A stretch of DNA of 64,000 bases from Dorea longicatena (lineage in GTDB: Bacteria > Bacillota > Clostridia > Lachnospirales > Lachnospiraceae), in NCBI RefSeq assembly GCF_025150085.1, contig NZ_CP102280.1:759001-823000 (forward strand). The letters are read 5' to 3'. The notes under the pieces are model-generated. The model made no database searches and had not been told where the DNA came from. It saw only the letters and a program-made list of their open reading frames with translations. The position numbers were made by a program, and so were the translations under genes. This document shows positions 14,605 through 26,532 of the stretch, piece by piece; the stretch's first letter is position 1, and every line of letters starts with the position of its first letter.

Positions 14605-15327
14605 ATGGAGGCAGAAAAAATATTAGTAGTAGATGATAACAAAGAAATCGTCTACTCCATCAGTGAACTGTTAAAGTATGAAGGGTATGAGACTTTGAAA
14701 GCATATGACGGTATGGAAGCACTGGATATTATGGAGCGGGAGAATGTAGACCTGATCCTTCTGGATGTGATGATGCCAAGACTCAACGGTCTGTCGGCAC
14801 TGATGAAGCTGCGTGAGAAAAGCAGGATTCCGGTAATCATCCTGTCGGCCAAGACGGAAGAAAGTGATAAGGTGTCGGGACTTACGCTCGGAGCAGATGA
14901 CTATATTGAGAAGCCGTATAATCCTGCGGAGCTGATCGCCAGAGTGAAAGCGCATTTACGCAGATACCGCGCATGGAGCGGTGGAGAAACGGAGAAAAAG
15001 AAAGATCCGGATCAGATCGTGAATGGCGGTCTGGTACTGGATAAAAAGCAGAGAGTCATCTTTGTTGAAGGAGAAGAAGTGCATCTGACGGCAACGGAGT
15101 ATAAGATCCTGGAGCTATTGATGGCGCATCCCGGGCAGGTATTTCCGGCAGAGCAGATCTATGAGAATGTATGGCAGGAAACAGCAGATTATACTGTAGA
15201 GAATACTGTAATGGTACATATCCGTCATATCAGGGAAAAAGTGGAGATTGATGCGAAGAAGCCAAGATATGTAAAGGTGGTGTGGGGAATTGGATACAAA
15301 ATGGAAAAATACGGTAAAAGTAATTAA
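14605..15327 (+). CDS. OmpR/VanR-type response regulator, 240 aa
   Basis: The receiver domain has D10/D11, phospho-acceptor D54 in ILLDVMMPRLNG, the switch S in ILSAKTEESD and K in IEKPYNP. A winged-helix effector domain follows at about 140-235, ending VVWGIGYKMEK as in VanR-like regulators. The kinase gene begins inside its 3' end. Together with the ABC/FtsX pair at 16806-19831 it repeats the architecture of the module at 3163-8345, although the sequences are only distantly alike. Confidence 0.94.
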   Translation: MEAEKILVVDDNKEIVYSISELLKYEGYETLKAYDGMEALDIMERENVDLILLDVMMPRLNGLSALMKLREKSRIPVIILSAKTEESDKVSGLTLGADDYIEKPYNPAELIARVKAHLRRYRAWSGGETEKKKDPDQIVNGGLVLDKKQRVIFVEGEEVHLTATEYKILELLMAHPGQVFPAEQIYENVWQETADYTVENTVMVHIRHIREKVEIDAKKPRYVKVVWGIGYKMEKYGKSN

Positions 15328-16570
15328 AAAGTTTATAAAAGAATATTATGATTGCGTATTTGGATTTCTGCTGTTTATAATTGGAAGCTTCCTGTTCTTT
15401 GTGGTGTTAGTGAACAGATATTATTTCAGTACATGGGGCGTATGGAGAATCTGCCTGATCGGCAATATCCTGGTGCAGCCGGGAATCTGGCTGCTCGTAC
15501 GCAGGTATATGAAACTGAGATATCGGAACTGGAGTCAGAAAGGGAGTGCAGAGACCTATCTGCAGGATACAGAAGACAGTATCTATTATCAGACCTGGAA
15601 GGCGAAAGAAAAACAGTCGGAAAAAAGATTTCGGAATATACTGGCGGTAGAACTGTCGGCAGCAGCGGCATATCTTTTCTTTATCAGTTACAGCAGCGGA
15701 TGGGGATGGAATTATGCAGCCGGATATATGATGGTAGCAACGGTGTTTATAGAATATATCTGCTGCCGGGAAGTGATCCAGAGATACTGGAGAAATGAGC
15801 TGGATCAGATCATGGAGCAGACGGAGAGCTTCTTTCAGAAGCGTCTGGAACAGGCGCTGGAGATTGAACGGAAGAGTCTGGAAAAGGTATCGAGAAGTGA
15901 CCAGTTAAGAGTAGACTTGATCACAAATGTATCGCATGATCTGAAGACGCCGCTGACTTCCATCGTCGGATATCTGGAACTGATCAAAAAAGAAGAATTA
16001 AGTGATGTAGTGAGGGACTATGTAGACGTGATATCGACAAGAGCAGGAAAGCTTGGTGAGATGATCAACAGCCTGTTTTCGCTGGCAAAAGCGAGCAGTG
16101 GGAATGTAGAACTTCACAAAGAAACTTTTGAGCTTAATCGTCTGATGGAACAGATATTTGCAGATATGGATGACCGGATAAAAGAAAGCGGGCTGAAATT
16201 TGTAACTCAGCTTACGGAAGAAGATACGGCAATTTATTCTGATAATTCATATTTTTATCGGATCTGCCAGAATTTGGTGGAAAATGCGCTGAAGTATTCG
16301 GCGAAAGGAACCAGGGTATTTGTCAAGACGTATAAAAAGGAAGCGGGAACAGATCAGAAAATAGTATTGGAGATTACGAATACATCCGGCTATGAGATGG
16401 ATTTTGAAAAAGAAGATATCATCGAACGGTTTTCAAGAGGTGACAAGGCAAGAACCAGTGAGGGGAACGGACTGGGACTTGCAATCGTAAGTACCTATGC
16501 GAAAGCACTGGGAGGAGAATTTGATATTAAGATCGACTGTGATCAGTTCAAAGCGATTGTTTCGATATAA
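15290..16570 (+). CDS. VanS-like sensor histidine kinase with four membrane spans, 426 aa
   Basis: Spans lie at about residues 22-42, 51-69, 118-136 and 141-159, with little extracytoplasmic sequence. A coiled-coil linker leads to the H-box VSHDLKTPLTS (His near 217) and the N-box LVENALKYS; the last glycine-rich box is GNGLGLAIVS. The usual DxGxG box is replaced by NTSGYEMDFE, as in some VanS/YkoH-type kinases. TTG 15290, preceded by AAGGTGG, is the only in-frame start before the first span. It overlaps the regulator gene by 38 bases. Confidence 0.88.
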   Translation: MDTKWKNTVKVIKKFIKEYYDCVFGFLLFIIGSFLFFVVLVNRYYFSTWGVWRICLIGNILVQPGIWLLVRRYMKLRYRNWSQKGSAETYLQDTEDSIYYQTWKAKEKQSEKRFRNILAVELSAAAAYLFFISYSSGWGWNYAAGYMMVATVFIEYICCREVIQRYWRNELDQIMEQTESFFQKRLEQALEIERKSLEKVSRSDQLRVDLITNVSHDLKTPLTSIVGYLELIKKEELSDVVRDYVDVISTRAGKLGEMINSLFSLAKASSGNVELHKETFELNRLMEQIFADMDDRIKESGLKFVTQLTEEDTAIYSDNSYFYRICQNLVENALKYSAKGTRVFVKTYKKEAGTDQKIVLEITNTSGYEMDFEKEDIIERFSRGDKARTSEGNGLGLAIVSTYAKALGGEFDIKIDCDQFKAIVSI

Positions 16571-16621
16571 GAAAATGTAATAAGAAAAAGAATCAGGATA
16601 GGTTCAGATAAGTTGAGAATG

Positions 16622-16657
16622 AAAAGGATGACATAAGTAGAGAGTCATCCTTTTTTT
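16622..16657 (+). terminator. Rho-independent terminator after the VanS-like kinase
   Basis: AAAGGATGAC pairs with GTCATCCTTT over an 11-base loop and is followed by seven T. Confidence 0.9.
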
Positions 16658-16742
16658 AATACCAAATATGCAAAAATATAAAGATAAATTAGGAAAAATC
16701 TGACGAAAATTCCGGATGAAGACATTCTAAAAAAGGATTTCG

Positions 16743-16771
16743 TTGACAAATAAATAAGTTTAAACTAACAT
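16743..16771 (+). promoter_or_regulatory. Promoter of the second ABC/FtsX operon
   Basis: TTGACA at 16743-16748 and TAACAT at 16766-16771 are 17 bases apart, followed by GGGAGGA (16794-16800) before ATG 16806. It is separated from the kinase gene by a terminator, so the transporter can be induced independently, probably by the regulator at 14605. Confidence 0.7.
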
Positions 16772-16805
16772 TGGTTATAGGAAGGTAACTGAAGGGAGGA
16801 GAATT

Positions 16806-17504
16806 ATGTTTCTGGAAATAAGAGGAATTAAAAAGTCATTCGGGACAGGCGACAGCCGTGTGAACGTGTTGAAAGGTCTGGATCTGGATATTGAAAAAGG
16901 AGAATTTTGTGTCTTGCTTGGACCATCCGGTTCGGGTAAATCAACACTTCTGAATATCATAGGGGGAATTGATGGTGCTGATGAGGGCAGTATCACGATT
17001 GAAGGCGAACGTCTGGAGGATATGACGGAGAAGAAACTTTCACTGTATAGAAGAAAGCATCTGGGATATATTTTTCAGATGTATAACCTGATACCGAATC
17101 TGACGGTACGGGAGAATATTGAAGTAGGGGCATATTTGAGTGATCACCCGTTAGATGTGGATGAATTGTTACATACGCTTGGTCTTTATGAACATCAGAA
17201 AAAACTGCCGAATCAGTTATCAGGAGGACAGCAGCAGAGAACTGCGATCGGACGTGCAATTGTCAAGAATCCGGATATCCTGTTGTGCGATGAGCCGACC
17301 GGTGCGCTGGATTATCATACGTCCAAGGAAATCCTGAAACTGATCGAGACGGTAAATCAGAGATATGGCAATACGATTATCATGGTTACACATAATGATG
17401 CGATCAAAGACATGGCCGACCGGGTAGTGAAGTTAAGAGACGGAATGATTCGGAAGAATTACAGAAATGAAGTAAAGATTCCGGCGATCAATCTGGAATG
17501 GTAA
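16806..17504 (+). CDS. ABC transporter ATPase of the MacB/BceA type, 232 aa
   Basis: Walker A GPSGSGKS, Q-loop YIFQMYNLIPNL, signature LSGGQQQRTAIGRA, Walker B ILLCDEPTGALD and H-loop MVTHND are all intact. It is followed 14 bases later by a FtsX permease gene with its own AAGGAGG site. The pair resembles the 5230-8345 transporter in type but not closely in sequence, so they are separate family members rather than a recent duplication. Confidence 0.94.
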   Translation: MFLEIRGIKKSFGTGDSRVNVLKGLDLDIEKGEFCVLLGPSGSGKSTLLNIIGGIDGADEGSITIEGERLEDMTEKKLSLYRRKHLGYIFQMYNLIPNLTVRENIEVGAYLSDHPLDVDELLHTLGLYEHQKKLPNQLSGGQQQRTAIGRAIVKNPDILLCDEPTGALDYHTSKEILKLIETVNQRYGNTIIMVTHNDAIKDMADRVVKLRDGMIRKNYRNEVKIPAINLEW

Positions 17505-17518
17505 GGAGGACATAACAG

Positions 17519-19831
17519 ATGAAAAGTCCTTTAAGAAAAAGATTGCCGAGAGAATTAAAAAGTGAATTTGGAAAGTATTTAGTTGTCTTTATCATGATGG
17601 CAATAACGATTGGTTTCGTATCAGGATTCCTGGTAGCTGATGGAAGTATGCTCCGGGCATATGATGACAGCTTTCAAAAATACAATATCGAAGACGGATA
17701 TTTCCAGACGAAGAAGAAGCTGACTCCGGCACAGAAAGAAGATATTGAAAAATCGGATGTAAAGGTATATGAGAATTTTTATATAGAGCAAAAGCTTACG
17801 AACGGAAGTACCATACGATTTTTCAAGAACCGGAAAGAGGTAGATAAGGTCTGCCTGATGAATGGGAAGATGCCGAAAAAGTCCGGTGAGATCGCTGTGG
17901 ACCGTATGTATGCAGATAATAATGAGCTGAAAGTCGGGGATACGGTGAAAAATCGAAAGAAGACATTCCGGATTACAGGTCTTGTGGCACTTTCCGATTA
18001 CAGTGCATTATTTCAGAATAATAATGATACGATGTTTGATGCTGTAAAGTTCGGAGTGGCAATTGTTACAGCCAAAGATTTTGAAGCATTGAATCAGGTA
18101 AAGGTACAGTATAATTATGCCTGGATCTATGATAAAAAACCTGCAACAGAGAAAAAAGAAAAGAAGATGGCCGAAGACCTGATGGAAGACATGGCAGATG
18201 TCGTGACGATAGAAAGTTTTGTACCACAATACCAGAATCAGTCGATCCATTTTACAGGGGATGATATGGGAAGCGACCGTGCGATGATCGTTATGCTGCT
18301 TTATATTGTAATGGCGATTCTTGCATTTGTATTCGGTATTACGATCAGCAATACGATCAGGAAAGAAGCGGGCGTGATCGGAACACTGCGTGCATCCGGG
18401 TATACAAGGCGCGAATTGATCTTACATTATATGGCACTTCCGGTTGTGATCACACTGATCGGGGCACTGGTCGGAAATATTCTCGGATATACAGTATTAA
18501 AGCAAGTATGTGCGGGGATGTACTATGGAAGTTACAGCCTTCCGACATATGTAACGGTCTGGAATGCAGAAGCATTCTGGATGACAACGGTTGTACCGGT
18601 TATTATCATGCTGGTGATCAACTATGGAATTTTACATTACAAATTAAGACTGTCGCCGCTTAAGTTCATAAGAAGAGATCTTTCTTCCAGAAAACAAAAA
18701 AGGGCAGTTCATTTAAGTACAAAACTCGGTATCTTCCGCAGATTCCGTCTGAGAGTTATTTTTCAGAATATCAGTAATTATTTGGTGCTGTTTGTAGGAA
18801 TTATATTTGCAAATCTGCTGTTATTCTTCGGATTGCTGCTCCCGTCGGTACTGAACCATTATCAGGAAGAAATACAGGAAAATATGCTGGCAAAGTACCA
18901 GTATATGCTGGAGGTTCCGACGGATGCAATCAGTGGAAGTAAACTGGAAAGTTTACTATCGCTGATGCAGTATTCGAACGGCACGAAGACGGATAACAAG
19001 ACAGCAGAAAAATTCAGTGCATACGCATTAAATACAATTCCGGGAGAGGCCAAGAGCGAAGAGGTAGTATTGTACGGAGTAGAACCGGACAGTAAGTATA
19101 TTAAGGCAGATCTGGGAGATGGCGTATATATATCGACGGCATATGCAGATAAGTATCAAGTAGAACCGGGAGATAAGATTACATTAAAAGAAAAATACGA
19201 ACGCAAACGCTACACATTCAAAGTAAAAGGAGTCTATGATTACAGCGGGGCAATCAGTGTATTTATGAGCCGTGACAAATTAAACGAGACATTTGATCTT
19301 GGAAGTGATTATTATGCGGGATATTTTGCAAATACAAAGATTAAAGACATTGATGAGAAATACATAGGGTCTGTAGTTGATCTGGAAGCACTGACGAAGG
19401 TATCAAGACAGCTGGATGTATCCATGGGAAATATGATGGGACTGGTCAATGGATTTGCGATCATGATCTATATGATTGTCATTTATCTGTTGTCAAAGAT
19501 CATTATCGAGAAAAATGCGCAGTCCATTTCCATGACGAAGATCCTTGGATATACGAACGGAGAGATCAGCAGGCTGTATATTATGTCAACCATGGTTGTG
19601 GTTGTAATAGAACTGCTCTTAAGTCTTCCGATTGAAACGGTGGTTATGAATGTAATCTTCCGTGTAATGATGATGGAAAGTCTGACCGGATGGATCACAC
19701 TGTGGATCGATCCAAAGATATATGTGGAAATGTTCCTGGTTGGATTTATTACCTATGTGGCGGTAGCACTTCTGGAATATCGGAAGATCAAAAAGGTTCC
19801 GATGGATGAAGCGTTGAAGAATGTGGAATAA
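17519..19831 (+). CDS. FtsX-family ABC transporter permease, 770 aa
   Basis: An N-terminal span at about residues 22-42 is followed by an extracytoplasmic domain. The first FtsX core is near 255-380 (EAGVIGTLRASGYTRRELIL), there is a span near 420-440 and a second extracytoplasmic region, and the second FtsX core is near 640-760 (MTKILGYTNGEISRLYIMST). The size and layout match permeases that partner MacB-type ATPases in Clostridia. Substrates of this class include antimicrobial peptides; none can be assigned here. Confidence 0.92.
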   Translation: MKSPLRKRLPRELKSEFGKYLVVFIMMAITIGFVSGFLVADGSMLRAYDDSFQKYNIEDGYFQTKKKLTPAQKEDIEKSDVKVYENFYIEQKLTNGSTIRFFKNRKEVDKVCLMNGKMPKKSGEIAVDRMYADNNELKVGDTVKNRKKTFRITGLVALSDYSALFQNNNDTMFDAVKFGVAIVTAKDFEALNQVKVQYNYAWIYDKKPATEKKEKKMAEDLMEDMADVVTIESFVPQYQNQSIHFTGDDMGSDRAMIVMLLYIVMAILAFVFGITISNTIRKEAGVIGTLRASGYTRRELILHYMALPVVITLIGALVGNILGYTVLKQVCAGMYYGSYSLPTYVTVWNAEAFWMTTVVPVIIMLVINYGILHYKLRLSPLKFIRRDLSSRKQKRAVHLSTKLGIFRRFRLRVIFQNISNYLVLFVGIIFANLLLFFGLLLPSVLNHYQEEIQENMLAKYQYMLEVPTDAISGSKLESLLSLMQYSNGTKTDNKTAEKFSAYALNTIPGEAKSEEVVLYGVEPDSKYIKADLGDGVYISTAYADKYQVEPGDKITLKEKYERKRYTFKVKGVYDYSGAISVFMSRDKLNETFDLGSDYYAGYFANTKIKDIDEKYIGSVVDLEALTKVSRQLDVSMGNMMGLVNGFAIMIYMIVIYLLSKIIIEKNAQSISMTKILGYTNGEISRLYIMSTMVVVVIELLLSLPIETVVMNVIFRVMMMESLTGWITLWIDPKIYVEMFLVGFITYVAVALLEYRKIKKVPMDEALKNVE

Positions 19832-20073
19832 TCAAAAGAACGCATAGAAACGTATGACAGAAGGAATTGAATATAAAAAGAGGAGGAGAGAGAAGAGAAA
19901 AGTAGTTGCCCTAATGCTTTCTGGAATGATGATATCAGAGCTTCACTAGAATAAAAGAAAGGCAGAAAGGTGAAGTGAAGTTCATTATTGAGAAGAAAGG
20001 AATAAAATACTTGTGAAAATACACAAAAAGAAAATGGTAAATTTATTAGTTATGACGAAAAATAAAAAGAATA
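19832..20073. other. AT-rich spacer with no recognised feature
   Basis: About 240 bases between the FtsX gene and the bgl promoter hold no open frame with a ribosome site and family resemblance, and no clear terminator hairpin. It is purine-rich on the + strand. Confidence 0.5.
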
Positions 20074-20102
20074 TAGACAAAGACAGGTATTATTGGTAAT
20101 AT
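20074..20102 (+). promoter_or_regulatory. Promoter of the beta-glucoside operon
   Basis: TAGACA (20074-20079) and TAATAT (20097-20102) are 17 bases apart. The expected start near 20109 falls directly before the antiterminator sequence, as in known LicT/BglG-controlled leaders. Confidence 0.6.
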
Positions 20103-20109
20103 AATAACA

Positions 20110-20199
20110 AGTTTGTTATTACGTAATGGTAAGCAAGACTGTTTATAGTGCAAGAGATCAAGAGATCAAGAGATTTTGTATTATGGACAGTCTTTTTTT
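20110..20199 (+). promoter_or_regulatory. RAT antiterminator site plus terminator upstream of the antiterminator gene
   Basis: AGTTTGTTATTACGTAATGG, then TAAGCAAGACT (20110-20140), fits the ribonucleic antiterminator target of BglG/LicT proteins. Its 3' part (AAGACTGT, 20135-20142) also pairs with ACAGTCTT at 20187-20194, a terminator stem followed by seven T. The two structures exclude each other. The antiterminator protein would therefore promote its own expression. The terminator loop holds a CAAGAGAT-type tandem repeat. Confidence 0.8.
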
Positions 20200-20243
20200 A
20201 TCATATTGTATCAATGGTTGTTAAGATTGAATTAGAGGTGAGA

Positions 20244-21089
20244 ATGGCTGTGAAAATAGTCAGAGTTCTGAATACGAATGCAGTTGTCAGTAGTGATCAG
20301 GAGGGAAGAGAACTGATCATAACAGGAGCAGGAATCGGGTTCAAGAAAAAGAAGGGTGAAAATCTGGATGAAGCACTGGCGGATAAAACTTATTATCTGG
20401 AGAGTGTCGATGACAGCAGGAGACTGCAGGAAGTAGTAAAAGAAATATCAGAAGAATATTTGGAGATTGTAAGCCGTATCGTAAAGACAGCGAGGGAGGA
20501 AGGATTGAAAGTCAGGGATTCCCTGTATGTGACACTTACAGATCATATCAATTCCGCAGTTGACAGATATCGTGAGAATATAGCATTAAAAAATATGATG
20601 AAACTTGAGATCCGTAAATTTTATCCAAAAGAATATGAAATCGGATTAAGGGCAGTACAATGGATACAGGAACAAAATGATGAGAATCTAGGGGAAGACG
20701 AAGCTGCATTTATAGCGATGCACATCGTTTCGGCCGAACTTGGCAGCGGAAGTAATGTAGATGTTAATAAGATTACGAAATTGATTAATGCAGTTCTTCA
20801 GATTGTCAGAATCCATTTTAAGATAGAATTTAACGAGAAATCGATATCGTATGAACGGTTTCTAACTCATTTGAAATTTTTTGCGACCAGAGTATTTGAT
20901 AATACCATTTATCAAGACAGCATGCAGGAAATATACAAAGTATTGATAGAAGAGAATGAATATGCTTATTCAGGAGTCAGAAAAATTGTGGAATATATTG
21001 AAAAACAGTATTCCTACAAATTGACAATAGATGAAAGATTATATTTATTAATACACATTAAAAGAATATTAGATGAACAATCAGAATAG
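20244..21089 (+). CDS. licT: BglG/LicT-family transcriptional antiterminator, 281 aa
   Basis: An N-terminal CAT RNA-binding domain (about residues 1-58, VKIVRVLNTNAVVSSD) is followed by two PRD domains. PRD1 carries DHINSAVDRYRENI and the pair H..IAMHIVSAEL; PRD2 carries YERFLTHLKFFATRVF and LLIHIKRIL. The conserved histidines are the sites of phosphorylation by HPr and the EII enzyme in this family. ATG 20244 is chosen with AGAGGTGAGA upstream. It lies between two RAT/terminator switches, upstream of its PTS and glucosidase genes. Confidence 0.92.
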   Translation: MAVKIVRVLNTNAVVSSDQEGRELIITGAGIGFKKKKGENLDEALADKTYYLESVDDSRRLQEVVKEISEEYLEIVSRIVKTAREEGLKVRDSLYVTLTDHINSAVDRYRENIALKNMMKLEIRKFYPKEYEIGLRAVQWIQEQNDENLGEDEAAFIAMHIVSAELGSGSNVDVNKITKLINAVLQIVRIHFKIEFNEKSISYERFLTHLKFFATRVFDNTIYQDSMQEIYKVLIEENEYAYSGVRKIVEYIEKQYSYKLTIDERLYLLIHIKRILDEQSE

Positions 21090-21094
21090 ATTGC

Positions 21095-21183
21095 AGGTTT
21101 GTTATTATTCAGTTAAGCAAGACCTGACTTAAAAGAAAGCAGCGGTCCCGGGAATCGTATGCTCTTTTAAGTCGGGTCTTTGT
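21095..21183 (+). promoter_or_regulatory. Second RAT antiterminator site plus terminator upstream of the PTS gene
   Basis: AGGTTTGTTATTATTCAGTT, then AAGCAAGACCT (21095-21125), is a second RAT very like the first. The overlapping terminator pairs AAGACCTGACTTAAAAG (21119-21135) with CTTTTAAGTCGGGTCTT (21164-21180) and ends in a weaker T-run. Substrate-dependent antitermination here would switch on bglF and bglA. Confidence 0.88.
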
Positions 21184-21220
21184 TATATATATGAAAAAAT
21201 AAAAAAGAAAATTGAGGTAA

Positions 21221-24594
<3,374 letters not shown>

Positions 24595-24604
24595 GTATAA
24601 ATGA

Positions 24605-24655
24605 AAAAGATTATTGTGATACAGAAATGAAATTCCGGCACAATAATCTTTTTTG
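24605..24655 (+). terminator. Terminator of the beta-glucoside operon
   Basis: AAAAGATTATTGTG pairs perfectly with CACAATAATCTTTT over a 20-base loop and continues in a T-run. Confidence 0.9.
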
Positions 24656-24680
24656 TTTACAAATTCAGGAATATACGACC

Positions 24681-25136
24681 ATGCATGCGCTGGTCATGGA
24701 ATACATCGAAGGACCTGCAATTGATGACAAAGAAAAAATTCTTGCAGACGGCTATGATATGGTAGAAATTGACGTTATGGAAGTGAAGATGGATTTGATG
24801 GAAGTCATGAAGGGGAATAAAACCAGCATGCCGCAGGGGCTTACGATGCTGGAAAGACATGTGGTAATAGGACTCTAGGTGATAGCTGCTTCTGATCAGC
24901 TCAAGCATTATCTGCACGACCGATATGAAGGCAGAGATATGGGAATATCGGCGGTTGGTACGTTTGGGTATTGGTTTGCATTTACGATTGTGTTGTATCT
25001 GCTGATTAAGCATATCTTTTATTCTAACCTTCTGGTTACATACAAAGGTTCGATCGATGACAGCCGTCATGATGCATTAAATAGAAAATCATGTGTAAAG
25101 AATAAATACAACAATTGTCTTGTCACATGTAAATAA
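24681..25136 (+). pseudogene. Unrecognised gene split by an in-frame amber codon
   Basis: From ATG 24681 the frame reads 65 residues (EYIEGPAIDDKEKILADGYD, EIDVMEVKMDLMEVM), stops at TAG 24876-24878, then continues in the same frame with IAASDQLKHYLHDRYEGRDM and a hydrophobic span (WFAFTIVLYLLIKHIF). The sequence style on both sides is protein-like, so a single gene has probably acquired a nonsense codon. There is no good ribosome site. The end of the frame overlaps the nadB promoter and is probably not coding. I do not recognise the family. Confidence 0.5.
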
Positions 25137-25148
25137 CAGTGGTATAAT
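25120..25148 (+). promoter_or_regulatory. Promoter of the nadB-nadC-niaR cluster
   Basis: TTGTCA (25120-25125) and TATAAT (25143-25148) have the ideal 17-base spacing. The -35 region (TTGTCTTGTCACATGTAA) contains repeated TTGTC elements and is a reasonable place for the NiaR repressor encoded downstream. Repressor binding is inferred. Confidence 0.75.
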
Positions 25149-25232
25149 GTGAAAAGTTTAAGCGGTCAGAAGAATATATGTGGAGGGACTGTCCGTAAAC
25201 GGAAAGCAGTATAGAAAAGAGGATGTTGTATT

Positions 25233-26426
25233 ATGAAACTGAATGCAGATACAGTAATCGTAGGAAGTGGAGTCGCAGGACTTTTCAGCGCGTTGAATTT
25301 ACCAAGAGAACAGGATATTATATTAATTACCAAGTCAGATCTGGAAAGCAGTGATTCGTTCCTTGCACAGGGGGGAATCTGTGTATTAAGAGACGAAAGC
25401 GACTACGACAGTTATTTTGAAGACACGATGAAAGCCGGTCATTATGAGAACCGGAAAGAATCTGTAGATATCATGATCCGTAATTCCAGAGATATCATCA
25501 ATGATCTGGTAAAGTATGGCGTAGAGTTTGAAAAGAAGGACGGCGAATTTGCCTATACAAGAGAGGGAGCGCACTCCAGACCGAGAATCCTGTTTCATGA
25601 AGATGTGACAGGAAAAGAAATCACCAGCAAGCTGCTGGCACAGGTAAAGAAGCTTGAAAATGTGAAAATGTATGAATATACAGAGATGACAGATGTGATC
25701 ATCGAAGATGATAAATGTGTAGGAATCAAGGCAAAGAATGAAAAGGGAACGTATGAAATTTATGCAGAAAATACGATCCTTGCAAGTGGCGGTATCGGCG
25801 GAACCTATCAGCATTCCACGAATTTTCCACATCTGACAGGGGATGCGATTGAGATTGCAAAGAAGCATGGAATCCGTCTGGAACATCTGGACTATGTACA
25901 GATCCATCCGACAACTTTATATTCCAAGAAACCGGGAAGACGTTTCCTGATCTCAGAATCGGTACGTGGTGAAGGAGCGGTCCTTTATAATAAGAACAAA
26001 GAACGTTTTGTAGACGAACTGCTTCCAAGAGATGTTGTGACAAAAGCAATCAGAGAAGAGATGGAAAAAGAAGGAACTGATCATGTATGGCTTTCTATGG
26101 AACATATACCAAAAGAAACGATTTTAAAGCATTTCCCAAATATCTATGAACATTGTCTGGAAGAAGGATATGACGTAACGAAAGAATGCATCCCGGTTGT
26201 ACCGGCACAGCATTATTTTATGGGTGGAATCTGGGTAGATTCAGACAGCAGAACTTCTATGGAACACCTGTATGCAGTCGGGGAGACAAGCTGTAATGGT
26301 GTACATGGTGCTAACCGTCTGGCAAGTAATTCCCTGTTGGAGAGTCTGGTGTTTGCAAAACGTGCAGCCGCTAAGATCAAAAAAGAAGAAGCAAAAGAAA
26401 ATTTGTCTGAACGCAAAGTAGTATAA
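25233..26426 (+). CDS. nadB: L-aspartate oxidase, short form, 397 aa
   Basis: FAD protein of the fumarate reductase/NadB family: dinucleotide motif VGSGVAGLFSAL, DSFLAQGGICV, HSRPRILFHEDVTG, the active-site region SESVRGEGAVLY with FVDELLPRDVV, and GETSCNGVHGANRLASNSLL. It oxidises aspartate to iminoaspartate, the first step of de novo NAD synthesis, using fumarate as acceptor in anaerobes. At 397 residues it lacks the C-terminal helical domain of the 540-residue E. coli enzyme. nadC follows; nadA is not adjacent. Confidence 0.92.
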   Translation: MKLNADTVIVGSGVAGLFSALNLPREQDIILITKSDLESSDSFLAQGGICVLRDESDYDSYFEDTMKAGHYENRKESVDIMIRNSRDIINDLVKYGVEFEKKDGEFAYTREGAHSRPRILFHEDVTGKEITSKLLAQVKKLENVKMYEYTEMTDVIIEDDKCVGIKAKNEKGTYEIYAENTILASGGIGGTYQHSTNFPHLTGDAIEIAKKHGIRLEHLDYVQIHPTTLYSKKPGRRFLISESVRGEGAVLYNKNKERFVDELLPRDVVTKAIREEMEKEGTDHVWLSMEHIPKETILKHFPNIYEHCLEEGYDVTKECIPVVPAQHYFMGGIWVDSDSRTSMEHLYAVGETSCNGVHGANRLASNSLLESLVFAKRAAAKIKKEEAKENLSERKVV

Positions 26427-26452
26427 ATGATATAATAAGTGCAGTGTGTGGA

Positions 26453-26500
26453 TCGCCATGCGTTCGAAAAGAGCTGCCAGTGGCAGGTTCTGTAGATGCG
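26453..26500 (+). repeat. Dispersed palindromic repeat, copy B (between nadB and nadC)
   Basis: TCGCCATGCGTTC is followed by GAGCTGCCAGTGGCAGGTTC and a degenerate right arm. It shares its left end with copy A (2976) and its centre with copy C (43512). It lies inside the nadBC transcript, upstream of the nadC ribosome site. Confidence 0.75.
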
Positions 26501-26532
26501 CGGATAGAAAAAGAACGATAAAGGAGCAGAAC

